A stretch of 64,000 bases of DNA from Cupriavidus sp. YR651 (GTDB lineage: Bacteria; Pseudomonadota; Gammaproteobacteria; Burkholderiales; Burkholderiaceae). Shown piece after piece: positions 17,710 to 26,373 of the stretch (position 1 is its first letter; the number at the start of each line of letters is the position of its first letter). The stretch is from positions 62,001 to 126,000 of the forward strand of contig NZ_FMYZ01000009.1 in assembly GCF_900101625.1 (NCBI RefSeq). The letters are read 5' to 3'. The notes under the pieces are model-generated. The model saw only the letters and a list, made by a program, of their open reading frames with translations. It did no database searches and was not told where the DNA came from. A program made the translations under genes and the position numbers.

Positions 17710-19443
17710 TTACTTGTTGGCCGCGCTTTGCGGATTCAGATTGGTCAGACGACCGCTTTCGGTGCCGGCAGCCGGGTCGATCACGGCGTTGACCAGCGTG
17801 GGCTTGCCCGACCGCAAGGCTTCGTTCACCGCGGCTTCAAGTTCCGCCGGAGTGGTGACGTTGTGACCAACGCCGCCGAACGCTTCCATCATCTTGTCGT
17901 AGCGCGCGCCCTTGACGAACATCGTGACCGCCGGATCGTTGCCGCCGGTCGGATTCACGTCGATACCCTTGTAGACGCCGTTATTGTTGAAAATGACGAT
18001 GCAAATCGGCAGGTTGTAGCGGCAGATCGTTTCGACCTCCATGCCCGAGAAACCGAACGCACTATCACCGCACAGCGCGAGGACCGGCTTGCTGGTTTCG
18101 ACCGCCGCGGCGACCGCGTAGCCCATGCCCACACCCATCACGCCCCAGGTGCCCACGTCCAGGCGCTTGCGCGGCTCGTACATGTCGATCACGGCACGGG
18201 CGTAGTCCAGCGTGTTGGCGCCTTCGTTGACGAACGAGATGCCCGGATTGGCTTTGACGACGTCCTTCAGCGCACGCAGCGCGCTGTGGAAGTTCATCGG
18301 CGACACATCCCTGGACAAGGTCTCGGCCATCTTCGCCAGGTTCTTGTCCTTGCGTTCTTCCACCGCGCCCAGCCAATCGGCGCCCGGCTTGGCAAAGCCG
18401 TTGCCGATCTTGTCGAGCATTGCCGATACGCACGAACCAATGTCACCCACTACCGGCGCGGCGATGGCCACGTTACTGTCCATTTCGGTCGGCGAGATGT
18501 CGATCTGGATGAACTGCTTCGGCTTGCCCCAGGTCTTGCCCTTGCCGTGCGACAGCAGCCAGTTCAGGCGGGCGCCGACCAGCATCACCACATCAGCTTC
18601 CGCCAGCACGTACGAACGTGCGGCCGAGGCCGATTGCGGGTGTGTATCGGGCAGCAGGCCCTTGGCCATCGACATCGGCAGGTACGGAATGCCGGTCTTC
18701 TCGACCAGCGCGCGGATATCCGCATCGGCGCGTGCATACGCGGCACCCTTGCCCAACAGGATCAGCGGGCGCTTGGCGCTCTTGAGCAGCGCGACAGCAC
18801 GGTCGATCGAGTCCGGTGCAGGGAGTTGGCGCGGGGCCGGGTCCACCACCTTGATCAACGACTGGCGGCCACGCTCGGCTTCCATCGACTGGCCCAGCAG
18901 CTTGGCCGGCAGGTCCAGGTACACACCGCCCGGACGGCCCGACACGGCGGCGCGGATGGCACGCGCGATACCGACACCAATGTCTTCAGCGTGCAGCACG
19001 CGGAAGGCAGCCTTGGCGTGCGGACGGGCGATGGCCAGCTGGTCCATCTCTTCGTAGTCACCCTGCTGCAGATCGACGATCTCGCGCTCGCTCGAGCCGC
19101 TAATCAAGATCATCGGGAAGCAGTTGGTGGTCGCATTCGCCAGCGCCGTCAGCCCGTTCAGGAAGCCGGGCGCGGACACGGTCAGGCAAACGCCCGGCTT
19201 CTGCGTGAGAAAGCCGGCAATCGCTGCTGCGTTGCCTGCATTCTGCTCATGACGAAAGCTGATAACGCGCATGCCGTTGGCCTGCGCCAGGCGGGCCAGA
19301 TCCGTGACCGGAATACCGGGCAGGCCGTAGATGTTCTCGATGCCGTTCAGCTTCAGCGCGTCGATGACCAGATGAAAGCCATCGGTTTGTGCCTGATGTT
19401 CTTCGGCAGCCTGACGCTGCAGCTCGTTTCCGACTTCTGCCAT
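17710..19443 (-). CDS. oxc: Oxalyl-CoA decarboxylase
   Basis: A 577-residue thiamine-diphosphate enzyme that decarboxylates oxalyl-CoA to formyl-CoA. N-terminal Pyr domain with the catalytic glutamate in ISFRHEQNAGNAAAIAGF; central domain (RPLILLGKGAAYARAD, LVGARLNWLLSHGKGK); C-terminal PP domain with the ThDP/Mg motif LCGDSAFGFSG...NNNGVYKG. SGSSEREIVDLQQGDYEEMD is typical of Oxc rather than other ThDP enzymes. AAGGA precedes ATG 19443. The 150-nt leader between operator e and the start carries a small reading frame with a strong ribosome site. Confidence 0.97.
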   Translation of the reverse strand: MAEVGNELQRQAAEEHQAQTDGFHLVIDALKLNGIENIYGLPGIPVTDLARLAQANGMRVISFRHEQNAGNAAAIAGFLTQKPGVCLTVSAPGFLNGLTALANATTNCFPMILISGSSEREIVDLQQGDYEEMDQLAIARPHAKAAFRVLHAEDIGVGIARAIRAAVSGRPGGVYLDLPAKLLGQSMEAERGRQSLIKVVDPAPRQLPAPDSIDRAVALLKSAKRPLILLGKGAAYARADADIRALVEKTGIPYLPMSMAKGLLPDTHPQSASAARSYVLAEADVVMLVGARLNWLLSHGKGKTWGKPKQFIQIDISPTEMDSNVAIAAPVVGDIGSCVSAMLDKIGNGFAKPGADWLGAVEERKDKNLAKMAETLSRDVSPMNFHSALRALKDVVKANPGISFVNEGANTLDYARAVIDMYEPRKRLDVGTWGVMGVGMGYAVAAAVETSKPVLALCGDSAFGFSGMEVETICRYNLPICIVIFNNNGVYKGIDVNPTGGNDPAVTMFVKGARYDKMMEAFGGVGHNVTTPAELEAAVNEALRSGKPTLVNAVIDPAAGTESGRLTNLNPQSAANK

Positions 19444-19490
19444 GGTTGCATCCTTCTATACAAATTGACGGGGATTGGAAAACTTCTGCT

Positions 19491-19544
19491 TCAGAGTGTC
19501 TTCAGCGGTCGTGCTCGCGCCCGCCTGGCTACTTCGGACTTCAC
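19491..19544 (-). CDS. Possible 17-residue leader peptide upstream of oxc
   Basis: On the minus strand a near-ideal ribosome site (AAGGAGGAGACATC) is followed by GTG and a frame reading VKSEVARRARARPLKTL (GTG would be read as Met) before TGA. It ends 47 nt before the oxc start and is in a different frame from oxc. The product is strongly basic. It could be a translated leader controlling oxc, a relic start site, or chance; there is no homology to judge by. Confidence 0.4.
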   Translation of the reverse strand: MKSEVARRARARPLKTL

Positions 19545-19595
19545 GATGTCTCCTCCTTGACGATTCGCTACAGGCAGCGATCATTTGCAAATACG

Positions 19596-19610
19596 GTATG
19601 TGATATATCA
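19596..19610 (-). promoter_or_regulatory. Island operator (site e), oxc-frc operon
   Basis: GTATGTGATATATCA on the + strand, extended on the left as ATACG. In the transcription direction TTGCTG and TACCGT are 17 bp apart with the operator between and over the -10. Start of oxc is 153 bp downstream. Confidence 0.8.
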
Positions 19611-19722
19611 AAACTCAGCAAGCACTGATGCGAACTTTCGTCGATGCGCCGCAGCATTTCCCCGAAGTTACGCGCCAGATAAGGGAAATTACTGAGCTTC
19701 CCGCATTCGCAAACCGGCTCGG

Positions 19723-20505
19723 TTAGCCGCGCACATGGTTGACCAGCGCGCCGATCCCGCGGATCGACACCTCCACCACCGCCCCCTCCTTCATCGACCC
19801 GACCCCGATCGAGGTGCCGACGGCGATCACGTCGCCCGGCATCAACGTCATGTCCCGCGACAGGAGGCTGACCTGCTCCTCGGGCGAAAAAACAATGTCG
19901 GACAGTGGGTAGTTCTGGCGCTCGACGCCGTCCAGACGCGTCACCACGCTGGCGCTGCGCCAGTCAAAGCCGGAGACGATGGCCGGGCCGACACAACCGA
20001 AGGTGTCGGAACCCTTGGCGCGGGTCCACTGCGGGAAGTTGGGATCGGCATTGAGCAGCTCGCTCGCCGTGACGTCATTGACGATGGTGTAGCCGAAGAT
20101 GTGCGAGGCGGCCTCGGCGAGCGGCACATCCCGGCATTCACGGCCAATGACGATGCCGAGTTCGCCTTCGTAGGCGATCTTGCCGGTGTACCCGCTCGGA
20201 CGCCGGATGGCGTCGCCGGGGCCGGCCAGCGAACTGGCCGGCTTCAGCAGGAACAGCGGATGCACGGGCACCGCCTTTTCCAGCCGGGCCGCGAGGGCGT
20301 GAAAGTTGTTCCACAGCGCCACGATCTTGCCCGGCTGGCACGGGGCCAGCAGGTCCAGCGAGGCGTAGCTGTACGTATTGCCCGTGGGGCGTGGATCGGT
20401 ATAGCCAGGGCCATCGCATTCGATGACGCGGTCGGCGTCACCCTCGTCAAGGCGGCCATAAGCGGTGTCGCCATCAGGACGGCGGAAGCGAATCCAGGTT
20501 TGCAC
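19723..20505 (-). CDS. Fumarylacetoacetate hydrolase-family protein
   Basis: A 260-residue FAH-fold enzyme. The C-terminal catalytic domain shows YEGELGIVIGRECRDVP (metal-binding Glu residues), FGYTIVNDVTASELL, FGCVGPAIV and MTLMPGDVIAVGTSIGVGSM. Members hydrolyse or decarboxylate acylpyruvates, oxaloacetate and related keto acids with Mg2+. The start is GTG 20505, fixed by GGAGGAGC 9 nt upstream. It is the second gene of the operon begun by the CoA-transferase at 20621, 115 bp away across two hairpins. An oxaloacetate- or oxalate-linked substrate would fit the context but is a guess. Confidence 0.85.
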   Translation of the reverse strand: MQTWIRFRRPDGDTAYGRLDEGDADRVIECDGPGYTDPRPTGNTYSYASLDLLAPCQPGKIVALWNNFHALAARLEKAVPVHPLFLLKPASSLAGPGDAIRRPSGYTGKIAYEGELGIVIGRECRDVPLAEAASHIFGYTIVNDVTASELLNADPNFPQWTRAKGSDTFGCVGPAIVSGFDWRSASVVTRLDGVERQNYPLSDIVFSPEEQVSLLSRDMTLMPGDVIAVGTSIGVGSMKEGAVVEVSIRGIGALVNHVRG

Positions 20506-20565
20506 GGCAGAGCTCCTCCGGCAGGCGCGCGGGTGCCGCGCCGGCTCTTTCAGCAGAGATGGGGT

Positions 20566-20611
20566 GGCCCCCTGTCAGGGGCCGTGGAGACGGGTCCCGG
20601 CCGCAGCCGGG
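20566..20611 (-). other. Two intercistronic hairpins
   Basis: GGCCCC/GGGGCC with a 6-nt loop (20566-20583) and CCCGG/CCGGG (20596-20611) lie between the transferase and the FAH gene. No U-run follows; they resemble stability or processing hairpins, as between frc1 and the synthetase. Confidence 0.4.
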
Positions 20612-20620
20612 CGCCTGGGG

Positions 20621-21892
20621 TCAGACCGCTCCCGCCATGCGCAGCGCCGCAATCTGTGCCGGCGAGCGCCCCAGCCATTCGAGAATCTCGTCGGTGTGCT
20701 CCCCCAGCAGCGGCGAGCGCTCGACCTTCACCGGCGAGTCAGACAGTGTGATCGGCGAGCCGAGCTGCACGTATTTGCCGCGCGCCGGGTGCTCCAGCTC
20801 CACCAGGTAGCCGCGCTCGTACATCGACTGGTCCTCGATCAGGTCCTTCATCGACAATATCGGGCCACACGGCACATCCACCTCGTTGAGCGCGTTCATC
20901 ACCTCGAACTTGGTGCGGCCCAGGGTCCATTGCTCGATGATGCCGAAGCAGGCGGCGAGCTTTTTCAGACGCACTTCAGGCGTGGCGAATTCCGGATCGG
21001 TGATCAGGTCTTCGCGGCCGCACAGGCGCATCAGCGGCTCCCAGCCCTGCGGCTGGATGATGACGTAGACATAGTCGTTCGGACCGCCCGGCGCACAGCG
21101 CAGCGTAGCGCCCGGCTGGCCGCCGCCCGACGCATTGCCGGCGCGCGGCACGTGGTCGTCGAACTGGTCGTTGGGGTACTCGCGCAGCGGGCCGGCATCC
21201 AGGCGCTGCTGGTCGCGCAGTTTCACGCGGCACAGGTTCAGTACTGAGTCCTGCATGGCGACTTCCACGCGCTGGCCGCGCCCCGAATGCTCGCGCTGGA
21301 GCAGTGCGGCCAGGATGCCGACCACGCAGTGCACGCCCGTACCCGAGTCGCCGATCTGCGCGCCCGTCACCGTTGGCATGCCGCTGGCATCGCCCGTCGT
21401 CGATGCGGAGCCGCCCATGCACTGGGCCACGTTTTCATACGCCTTGCAGTCCTGGTAGGGGCCGGGACCGAAGCCCTTGATCGACGCATAGATCATGCGC
21501 GGATTCAGGTCCTGGATATGTTCCCAGTCGAATCCGGCGCGGTCCAGTACGCCCGGACCAAAGTTCTCGATCAGGACGTCGCTCTGCTGGATCAGGTCTT
21601 CCAGCAGTGCCTTGCCTTCCGGCGTTTTCATATTGAGCGTCAGGCTGCGCTTGTTGCTGTTCAGCATGGTGAAGTACAGGCTGTCAGCGTTGGGCACGTC
21701 ACGCAGCTGGCTGCGCGTGATGTCACCGCGTCCGGGCATTTCGACCTTGATCACGTCGGCGCCCATCCAGGCCATCAACTGCGTGGCCGAGGGGCCGGCC
21801 TGCACGTGCGTCATGTCAAGGATGCGAATGCCGTCCAGGGCTTTGCGTTGCTCCGTGGTGCTGGTCTGACTTTGGTTGTGGGCCTCGGCCAT
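20621..21892 (-). CDS. Class III CoA-transferase, formyl-/succinyl-CoA:oxalate type (copy 2)
   Basis: A 423-residue CoA-transferase almost identical along its length to the copy at 11959-13191, with the same GAQIGDSGTG catalytic segment, ASGGGQPGA loop and C-terminus (RSPLLGEHTDEILEWLGR). It has an extra polar N-terminal tail of ~15 residues. The start is ATG 21892, with AGGAGACGCATC before it; a longer frame to 21958 would run through the operator. It heads an operon with the FAH-family gene. Presumably transfers CoA to oxalate from succinyl-CoA or formyl-CoA; why two such copies are kept is unclear. Confidence 0.9.
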   Translation of the reverse strand: MAEAHNQSQTSTTEQRKALDGIRILDMTHVQAGPSATQLMAWMGADVIKVEMPGRGDITRSQLRDVPNADSLYFTMLNSNKRSLTLNMKTPEGKALLEDLIQQSDVLIENFGPGVLDRAGFDWEHIQDLNPRMIYASIKGFGPGPYQDCKAYENVAQCMGGSASTTGDASGMPTVTGAQIGDSGTGVHCVVGILAALLQREHSGRGQRVEVAMQDSVLNLCRVKLRDQQRLDAGPLREYPNDQFDDHVPRAGNASGGGQPGATLRCAPGGPNDYVYVIIQPQGWEPLMRLCGREDLITDPEFATPEVRLKKLAACFGIIEQWTLGRTKFEVMNALNEVDVPCGPILSMKDLIEDQSMYERGYLVELEHPARGKYVQLGSPITLSDSPVKVERSPLLGEHTDEILEWLGRSPAQIAALRMAGAV

Positions 21893-21932
21893 GATGCGTC
21901 TCCTGATTTGTGTTCCGCTCTTTTGACATACA

Positions 21933-21947
21933 GTATGTGGTATATCA
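21933..21947 (-). promoter_or_regulatory. Island operator (site f), CoA-transferase 2-FAH operon
   Basis: GTATGTGGTATATCA on the + strand, preceded by ATACA. In the transcription direction TTGCAT and TACTGT are 17 bp apart around the operator. It lies 41 bp before the start codon. Confidence 0.78.
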
Positions 21948-22162
21948 CCAAGATGCAAGAGGGTTTAAACCCGAATCAAGGAAGTTTCGACGCTGCGTCG
22001 CAGCAAATGCGCCTGAAGCCTTACGGCGCCTTCGGTGGAGGGGGCTGCGTGAGCTGGGGAGGTGTTGCGAATGAAGCAGAGGCCGAGCCAAGGACATCAG
22101 CCCTCGCCCCGCAAGATCGGCAAGGAGCCAAAGAAAAGCGCCAAAGGAGAGCACCAAAGGCA

Positions 22163-22203
22163 CCAAAGAAAACGCCCCAACGTGCCGGAAAGGTGTTGGG
22201 GCG
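22163..22203 (-). terminator. Terminator of gntR 1
   Basis: CGCCCCAAC (22173-22181) pairs with GTTGGGGCG (22195-22203); on the minus strand the stem is followed by TTTTCTTT. It lies 84 bp past the gntR stop and separates it from the transferase promoter. Confidence 0.8.
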
Positions 22204-22286
22204 CAAGAAGATTCGGCCACGTCGCGGAACCATGTCCGCGCCCCGTCATGGGCTGGCCGACGGGGATCGCATGACGCGGCTGGCAG

Positions 22287-23006
22287 TCAGTCGAGGAAGT
22301 CGCAGTTCTTTTCCACGTAATCGGCGAGGTCCAGCGAGTGCTGGCGTACCAGTTTCTCGGCCAGTTCGGTATCGCGCTTCTCCAGCGCCTCGATGATGCG
22401 CAGATGGTCGACGATGGACCGTGCGGCACGGTCGCTCTGCGAAATCGTCATCTTCCGGATGGCCCGCACATGGACGAAGATGTTCTTGATCGCGTCCATG
22501 ATGATCTGCGACTTCGACAGCTGCACGATCGCCTGGTGGAACACGATATTGGCGTCTGAATATTCCTCGATGTGTTCCGCCGGCGTGGAATCGCGAAAGC
22601 TGTCGAACATGTGGCGCAGCTTGCCGATTTCCTCATCGGTCGCGTGCAGCGTGGCCAGGCGCGCCGCCATGCTTTCCAGCGCGGCCCAGACCTGGATCAT
22701 CTCCACGATCTCGCGCTTGGTCTTGCGCATGATGTAGATGCCGCGCCGCGGCACCGTGCGCAGGAAACCCTCCTGCTCCAGCAGCGTCATCGCCTCGCGG
22801 ATCGGCGTGCGGCTGACGCCCAGCGCTTCGGACAGCACGCGTTCGTCAAGCCGGACTTCCTCGCGGGACTGATAGATATCGGCGTCCGCGATGGCCTGGC
22901 GCAGCATGGCGTAGGCCTGGTCGCGCAGGCTGGCGCCGGCGTTGATCGGTTGCAGCGAAAGGGTCAATCCGGTGGGCTGGATTTCGGGTTGGCTTTGGGC
23001 AGACAT
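22287..23006 (-). CDS. GntR-family (FCD) regulator 1, candidate master regulator of the oxalate island
   Basis: A 239-residue FadR/FCD-type GntR protein. N-terminal winged helix at ~30-95 (LDERVLSEALGVSRTPIREAM, LLEQEGFLRTVPRRGIYI) and a C-terminal all-helical FCD ligand domain with the metal-ligand pattern D...H...H (SDANIVFHQAI, then H in VDHLRII and RQHSLDL). FCD regulators bind organic acids and usually repress until ligand binds. Its own promoter carries operator g, it sits in the centre of the island, and FCD proteins recognise short palindromes, so it is the best candidate for the protein that binds TGATATATCA. The binding assignment is inference. Confidence 0.9.
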   Translation of the reverse strand: MSAQSQPEIQPTGLTLSLQPINAGASLRDQAYAMLRQAIADADIYQSREEVRLDERVLSEALGVSRTPIREAMTLLEQEGFLRTVPRRGIYIMRKTKREIVEMIQVWAALESMAARLATLHATDEEIGKLRHMFDSFRDSTPAEHIEEYSDANIVFHQAIVQLSKSQIIMDAIKNIFVHVRAIRKMTISQSDRAARSIVDHLRIIEALEKRDTELAEKLVRQHSLDLADYVEKNCDFLD

Positions 23007-23188
23007 GAATGCACTCGTAGATGGCCGGGGCCCCGGTGACCAATGTGGCCACCGGCGGCACGCGCCCCCGCAGGGGTCTCAGGAGCAAGGACACATTGAA
23101 GCCAGTTTGGCATGCCGTCATGTGTCTTGCTCATCAATCCTGCGATTATCGCGCCTGTCAGGGCACGAAGGGGCGAGTCCGACCTTTC

Positions 23189-23203
23189 GTATATGGTATA
23201 TCA
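23189..23203 (-). promoter_or_regulatory. Island operator (site g), upstream of gntR 1
   Basis: GTATATGGTATATCA on the + strand (13 of 15 positions match the core). In the transcription direction TTGCAG and TATACG are 16 bp apart around it. The leader to gntR is about 180 nt. Points to autoregulation. Confidence 0.7.
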
Positions 23204-23299
23204 CATTGACTGCAAAACCGGCGGCGTTCTCCTGTCGACCTTGCCGTCCGACACTGGGACGGACGGCGTTCATCTCTCCTGCTCGGCTCGCTTCCCGGT

Positions 23300-24313
23300 T
23301 CAGGCCGCCTTCGCCACCGGCGCGGGGACTTGTCCGGCCTGTGCCGCCTGCGCCATGCGGTCGCGCTGCTTGATCAGGCCCAGCACGGCGTCGACCATGG
23401 GCGTCGGCTGGCCAATCATCCGGCCCATCTCCTGCACCACGGTCAGCAGGGGATCGATCTCCATCGCCCTGCCCGCTTCCAGGTCCTGCAGCATCGACGT
23501 CTTGTGTGCGCCGACTGCACCGGCGCCGTCGATGCGACGCTCGACGTCCACGCGGAAATGGACGCCAAGGCGCTCGGCAATTGCCTTGGCCTCGAGCATC
23601 ATCTGGCGCGACAGCCCCCGCGTGGCAGGATCGGACGTAATGATGTCCAGCGTGGCGTGCGTCAGGGCGCTGATCGGATTGAAGCAGAGATTGCCCCAGA
23701 GCTTGAGCCAGATTTCGTCGCGGATGTTGTCGCGCACGGGCGCGTCGAGGTCGGCCCGGACCATCATCTCCGCCAGCCGCGTCACACGGTCGGAGCGACT
23801 GCCATCCGGCTCGCCGATCGGGAATTTCTTGCCGTAGACATGGCGAATCACGCCCGGCTGCACGATCTCGGCGGCCGGATACAGCACACAGCCGATGGCG
23901 CGCTCGGGCCCCAGGCCGTGCCATTGCTTGCCGCCCGGGTCCACGGACTCCAGCGTGCTGCCGGCAAACTCGCCGCCATGCTTGTGGAAATACCAGTACG
24001 GAATGCCGTTGACGCCAGTCACCACGGCGGTTTCCGGCCCCAGCAGCGGTTGCATCAGGTCCACCACCCCTGGCACCTGGTGCGCCTTCAGCGTGATGAA
24101 CACATAGTCTTGCGGGCCCAGTTCGCGCGGATCGCTCGCGCAACGCACTTTCGCCACGCGCTCCTCTCCGTCGATCTGCAGGCGCACGCCGTTCGCCTGC
24201 ATGGCGGCCAGATGCGGCCCGCGTGCAATAAAGCTGACATCGGCACCCGCCAGCGCCAGCTGCGCGCCCATATAGCCGCCGATGGCTCCCGCACCGTAGA
24301 TACAGATCTTCAT
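23300..24313 (-). CDS. PanE-like 2-dehydropantoate 2-reductase family protein, candidate oxalyl-CoA reductase
   Basis: A 337-residue ketopantoate-reductase-family enzyme with an N-terminal NADP(H)-binding motif (ICIYGAGAIGGYMGAQL) and the C-terminal catalytic helices (EIWLKLWGNLCFNPISALTHA, including the conserved Lys and Asn). In Methylobacterium a PanE paralogue (PanE2) reduces oxalyl-CoA to glyoxylate in oxalate assimilation, and the same position in this oxc/frc regulon argues for that role. GGAGACAACCT stands before ATG 24313 and operator h lies 42 bp upstream. Sequence alone cannot separate it from a genuine ketopantoate reductase. Confidence 0.85.
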   Translation of the reverse strand: MKICIYGAGAIGGYMGAQLALAGADVSFIARGPHLAAMQANGVRLQIDGEERVAKVRCASDPRELGPQDYVFITLKAHQVPGVVDLMQPLLGPETAVVTGVNGIPYWYFHKHGGEFAGSTLESVDPGGKQWHGLGPERAIGCVLYPAAEIVQPGVIRHVYGKKFPIGEPDGSRSDRVTRLAEMMVRADLDAPVRDNIRDEIWLKLWGNLCFNPISALTHATLDIITSDPATRGLSRQMMLEAKAIAERLGVHFRVDVERRIDGAGAVGAHKTSMLQDLEAGRAMEIDPLLTVVQEMGRMIGQPTPMVDAVLGLIKQRDRMAQAAQAGQVPAPVAKAA

Positions 24314-24354
24314 AGGTTGTCTCCTGGATGGTTGTTGTGAAGCGTGGGATGCTT

Positions 24355-24369
24355 TGATATATCACATAC
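24355..24369. promoter_or_regulatory. Island operator (site h), between panE-like gene and terC
   Basis: TGATATATCACATAC on the + strand is an exact inverted core. For the minus-strand panE-like gene, TTGTGG and TATAGT 16 bp apart place the operator just after the -10. In the + direction (terC, start 24519) the operator has the same orientation relative to transcription as at the other seven sites. It may serve both genes. Confidence 0.75.
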
Positions 24370-24518
24370 TATATTCCACTACAGCCGTTCCACAACCTCA
24401 AACTTCGCGGTTCCGGTATTTCCCTGATGTGCCCCTCGGACCGGGCGTGCGCTACCATGTTCTCGATTGTCCGCTTGCGGGCCAGCGGCCCCCAGCCCAC
24501 CCCAGTCAAGGAGTTCGC

Positions 24519-25277
24519 ATGGAAACGCTGCTTGTGCTCGCGCGCGATCCGTCCGCATGGGCCGCACTGGCCACCCTGGTTGCGATGGAGATCGTGCTCG
24601 GCATCGACAACCTCATCTTCATTTCCATCCTGACCAACAAGCTGCCGGAGCAGATGCGCGAAAAGGCGCGGCGCACCGGTATCGGCCTGGCGCTGTTCAT
24701 GCGGCTGGGCCTGCTGGCCACGATCGCGTGGATCGTGGCGCTGACCGAGCCGGTCTTCACCCTCTTCAGCAAGGACATTTCCTGGCGCGACATCATCCTG
24801 ATCGCCGGGGGCGCCTTCCTGGTCTGGAAGGCCACGCGCGAAATCCACCAGCATGTGGCGCCCGAGCCGGAGGGCGAGGAAGAAAGCATGGCAACCCGCG
24901 CGGCGCCGGGGTTCGCGGCGGCCATCGGCCAGATCCTGGTGCTGGACCTGGTGTTCTCGATCGACAGCATCATCACCGCAGTGGGCATGACGGACCACGT
25001 GCCGATCATGTTCGTGGCGGTGATCGCGGCCGTCGCGGTCATGCTGTTTGCCGCCGCGCCGCTGGCCAATTTCATCAACCGCAATCCCACCATCGTCATG
25101 CTGGCGCTGGCCTTCCTGATCATGATCGGCATGACGCTGATCGCGGACGGCCTGGGCCATCACGTGCCCAAGGGCTATATCTATACGGCCATGGCGTTCT
25201 CGTGCGGCGTGGAAGCCCTGAACATGCTGGCCCGGCGCCGGCGCAGCCGCGCCGCTGGCCAGCCCCCGGCGCACTAG
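24519..25277 (+). CDS. TerC-family integral membrane protein
   Basis: A 252-residue TerC/Alx-type membrane protein with about seven hydrophobic helices and acidic residues in the membrane typical of the family (VAMEIVLGIDNLIFISIL and VLDLVFSIDSIITAVGMTDH). Members export or handle metal ions, notably Mn2+, or protect membrane proteins. AAGGAG precedes ATG 24519; the upstream extension in frame lacks a ribosome site. It shares the operator-h region with the panE-like gene. Oxalate chelates divalent metals, so a metal-homeostasis role in this regulon is conceivable, though inferred only from position. Confidence 0.9.
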   Translation: METLLVLARDPSAWAALATLVAMEIVLGIDNLIFISILTNKLPEQMREKARRTGIGLALFMRLGLLATIAWIVALTEPVFTLFSKDISWRDIILIAGGAFLVWKATREIHQHVAPEPEGEEESMATRAAPGFAAAIGQILVLDLVFSIDSIITAVGMTDHVPIMFVAVIAAVAVMLFAAAPLANFINRNPTIVMLALAFLIMIGMTLIADGLGHHVPKGYIYTAMAFSCGVEALNMLARRRRSRAAGQPPAH

Positions 25278-25299
25278 TGAGGGGGCGGCGCGAGCAGGT

Positions 25300-26028
25300 A
25301 TGATGGCTGTCTTGCGGTCATCCCCTATTCACGCATCCATGCTTCCTACGGATCTTGCCGGCACCGACGGCGATCAGAGCGCGTCGCTGCCACGTTCCGA
25401 ACGGGCCTACCAGCAGTTGCGCGCCGCCATCCAGGCCGGGCACCTGTTGCCGGGCACCCGCCTGCGCGAAGTCGAACTCGCGGAATCCCTTGGCCTGTCG
25501 CGCACGCCGGTGCGCGAGGCGTTGTCTCGGCTGGAATCCGAAGGGCTGGTCGTCAACGAGCCCAATCGCGGCATGATGGTGACGCGGCTTGATGCCAGCA
25601 TGGTCAGCGAACTCTACGTCATGCGCGAGGTGCTGGAATCCACCGCCGCGGCGCTGGCCGCACGGCATGCCACCGATGTCGAGATTTCCCTGCTGCGCGA
25701 CATCGTCGAGCGCGACCTGTCATTCGCCGAGGACCCGGACAAGCTGGCGATGAACAATCGCCTGTTCCACGAGACGCTGCACCGCTGCGCCCACAATCGC
25801 TACCTGCTGAAGACGCTGCGGTCCCTGCACGAGTCGATGGCGCTGCTGGGCCGCTCCACGCTGGCCGTGCCGGGCCGCGCGCGCGGGTCGTACGAGGAAC
25901 ACCTGGCGCTGGTGGAAGCGCTGGAAGCACGCGACCCCGTGCAGGCGGAGCAGATCACCCGCCGCCATATCCAGCAGGCCTACAAGGTGCGCCTGTCGCT
26001 CTGGATCGAGGAGCAGTCGGGCACCTGA
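25300..26028 (+). CDS. GntR-family (FCD) regulator 2
   Basis: A 242-residue FCD-type GntR regulator: HTH (LREVELAESLGLSRTPVREAL, SRLESEGLVVNEPNRGMMV) and FCD domain with NNRLFHETLHRC and RRHIQQAY. It starts 22 bp after terC and is probably cotranscribed with it. Starts at ATG 25300, 25303 or 25339 are all possible; the ribosome site (GAGCAGG) favours the first two. It is a second candidate for the protein that reads the island operators, or a regulator of terC; it has no operator of its own. Confidence 0.87.
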   Translation: MMAVLRSSPIHASMLPTDLAGTDGDQSASLPRSERAYQQLRAAIQAGHLLPGTRLREVELAESLGLSRTPVREALSRLESEGLVVNEPNRGMMVTRLDASMVSELYVMREVLESTAAALAARHATDVEISLLRDIVERDLSFAEDPDKLAMNNRLFHETLHRCAHNRYLLKTLRSLHESMALLGRSTLAVPGRARGSYEEHLALVEALEARDPVQAEQITRRHIQQAYKVRLSLWIEEQSGT

Positions 26029-26094
26029 TTTGCCTCGCGCCCTGTTCGCCAGCCCTCGCGGTCGCCGCCTTCCTCCTATCGGCGCCGCAACACG

Positions 26095-26126
26095 ATAGCC
26101 CCGCACGCCGGGGCTATTGTTTTATT
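26095..26126 (+). terminator. Rho-independent terminator after gntR 2
   Basis: ATAGCCCCG pairs perfectly with CGGGGCTAT around a 5-nt loop, followed by TGTTTTATT. A second imperfect hairpin (GAAAAGTGTG/CACGCTTTTC, 26132-26160) lies just behind. The rest of the space to 26373 shows no gene. Confidence 0.9.
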
Positions 26127-26373
26127 AACCCGAAAAGTGTGTTCCTCCCCCACGCTTTTCTGGAACGACGACCCTTGCTATCGTCCTCAACGAGGCCGTA
26201 GCTCCCTTCTCTCCCTTCGGCCTCACGTCACCCTCCGTGGCGGTTTTTTCATACTTGGCGCCGATTCGTGCAGGTGTTGTTCGTCCGAACACGATCACGG
26301 CGCGAGGCGCGGCGCTTGCCGCGCCTTCTTTTCTTCGCACGTCTTTTCTCCCATTTCCGGAGCGAGATCCGCC

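Noticed and set aside
21893..21958. Upstream in-frame start (ATG 21958) for CoA-transferase 2.
   Set aside because: The extension crosses operator f and the promoter; ATG 21892 has a strong ribosome site.
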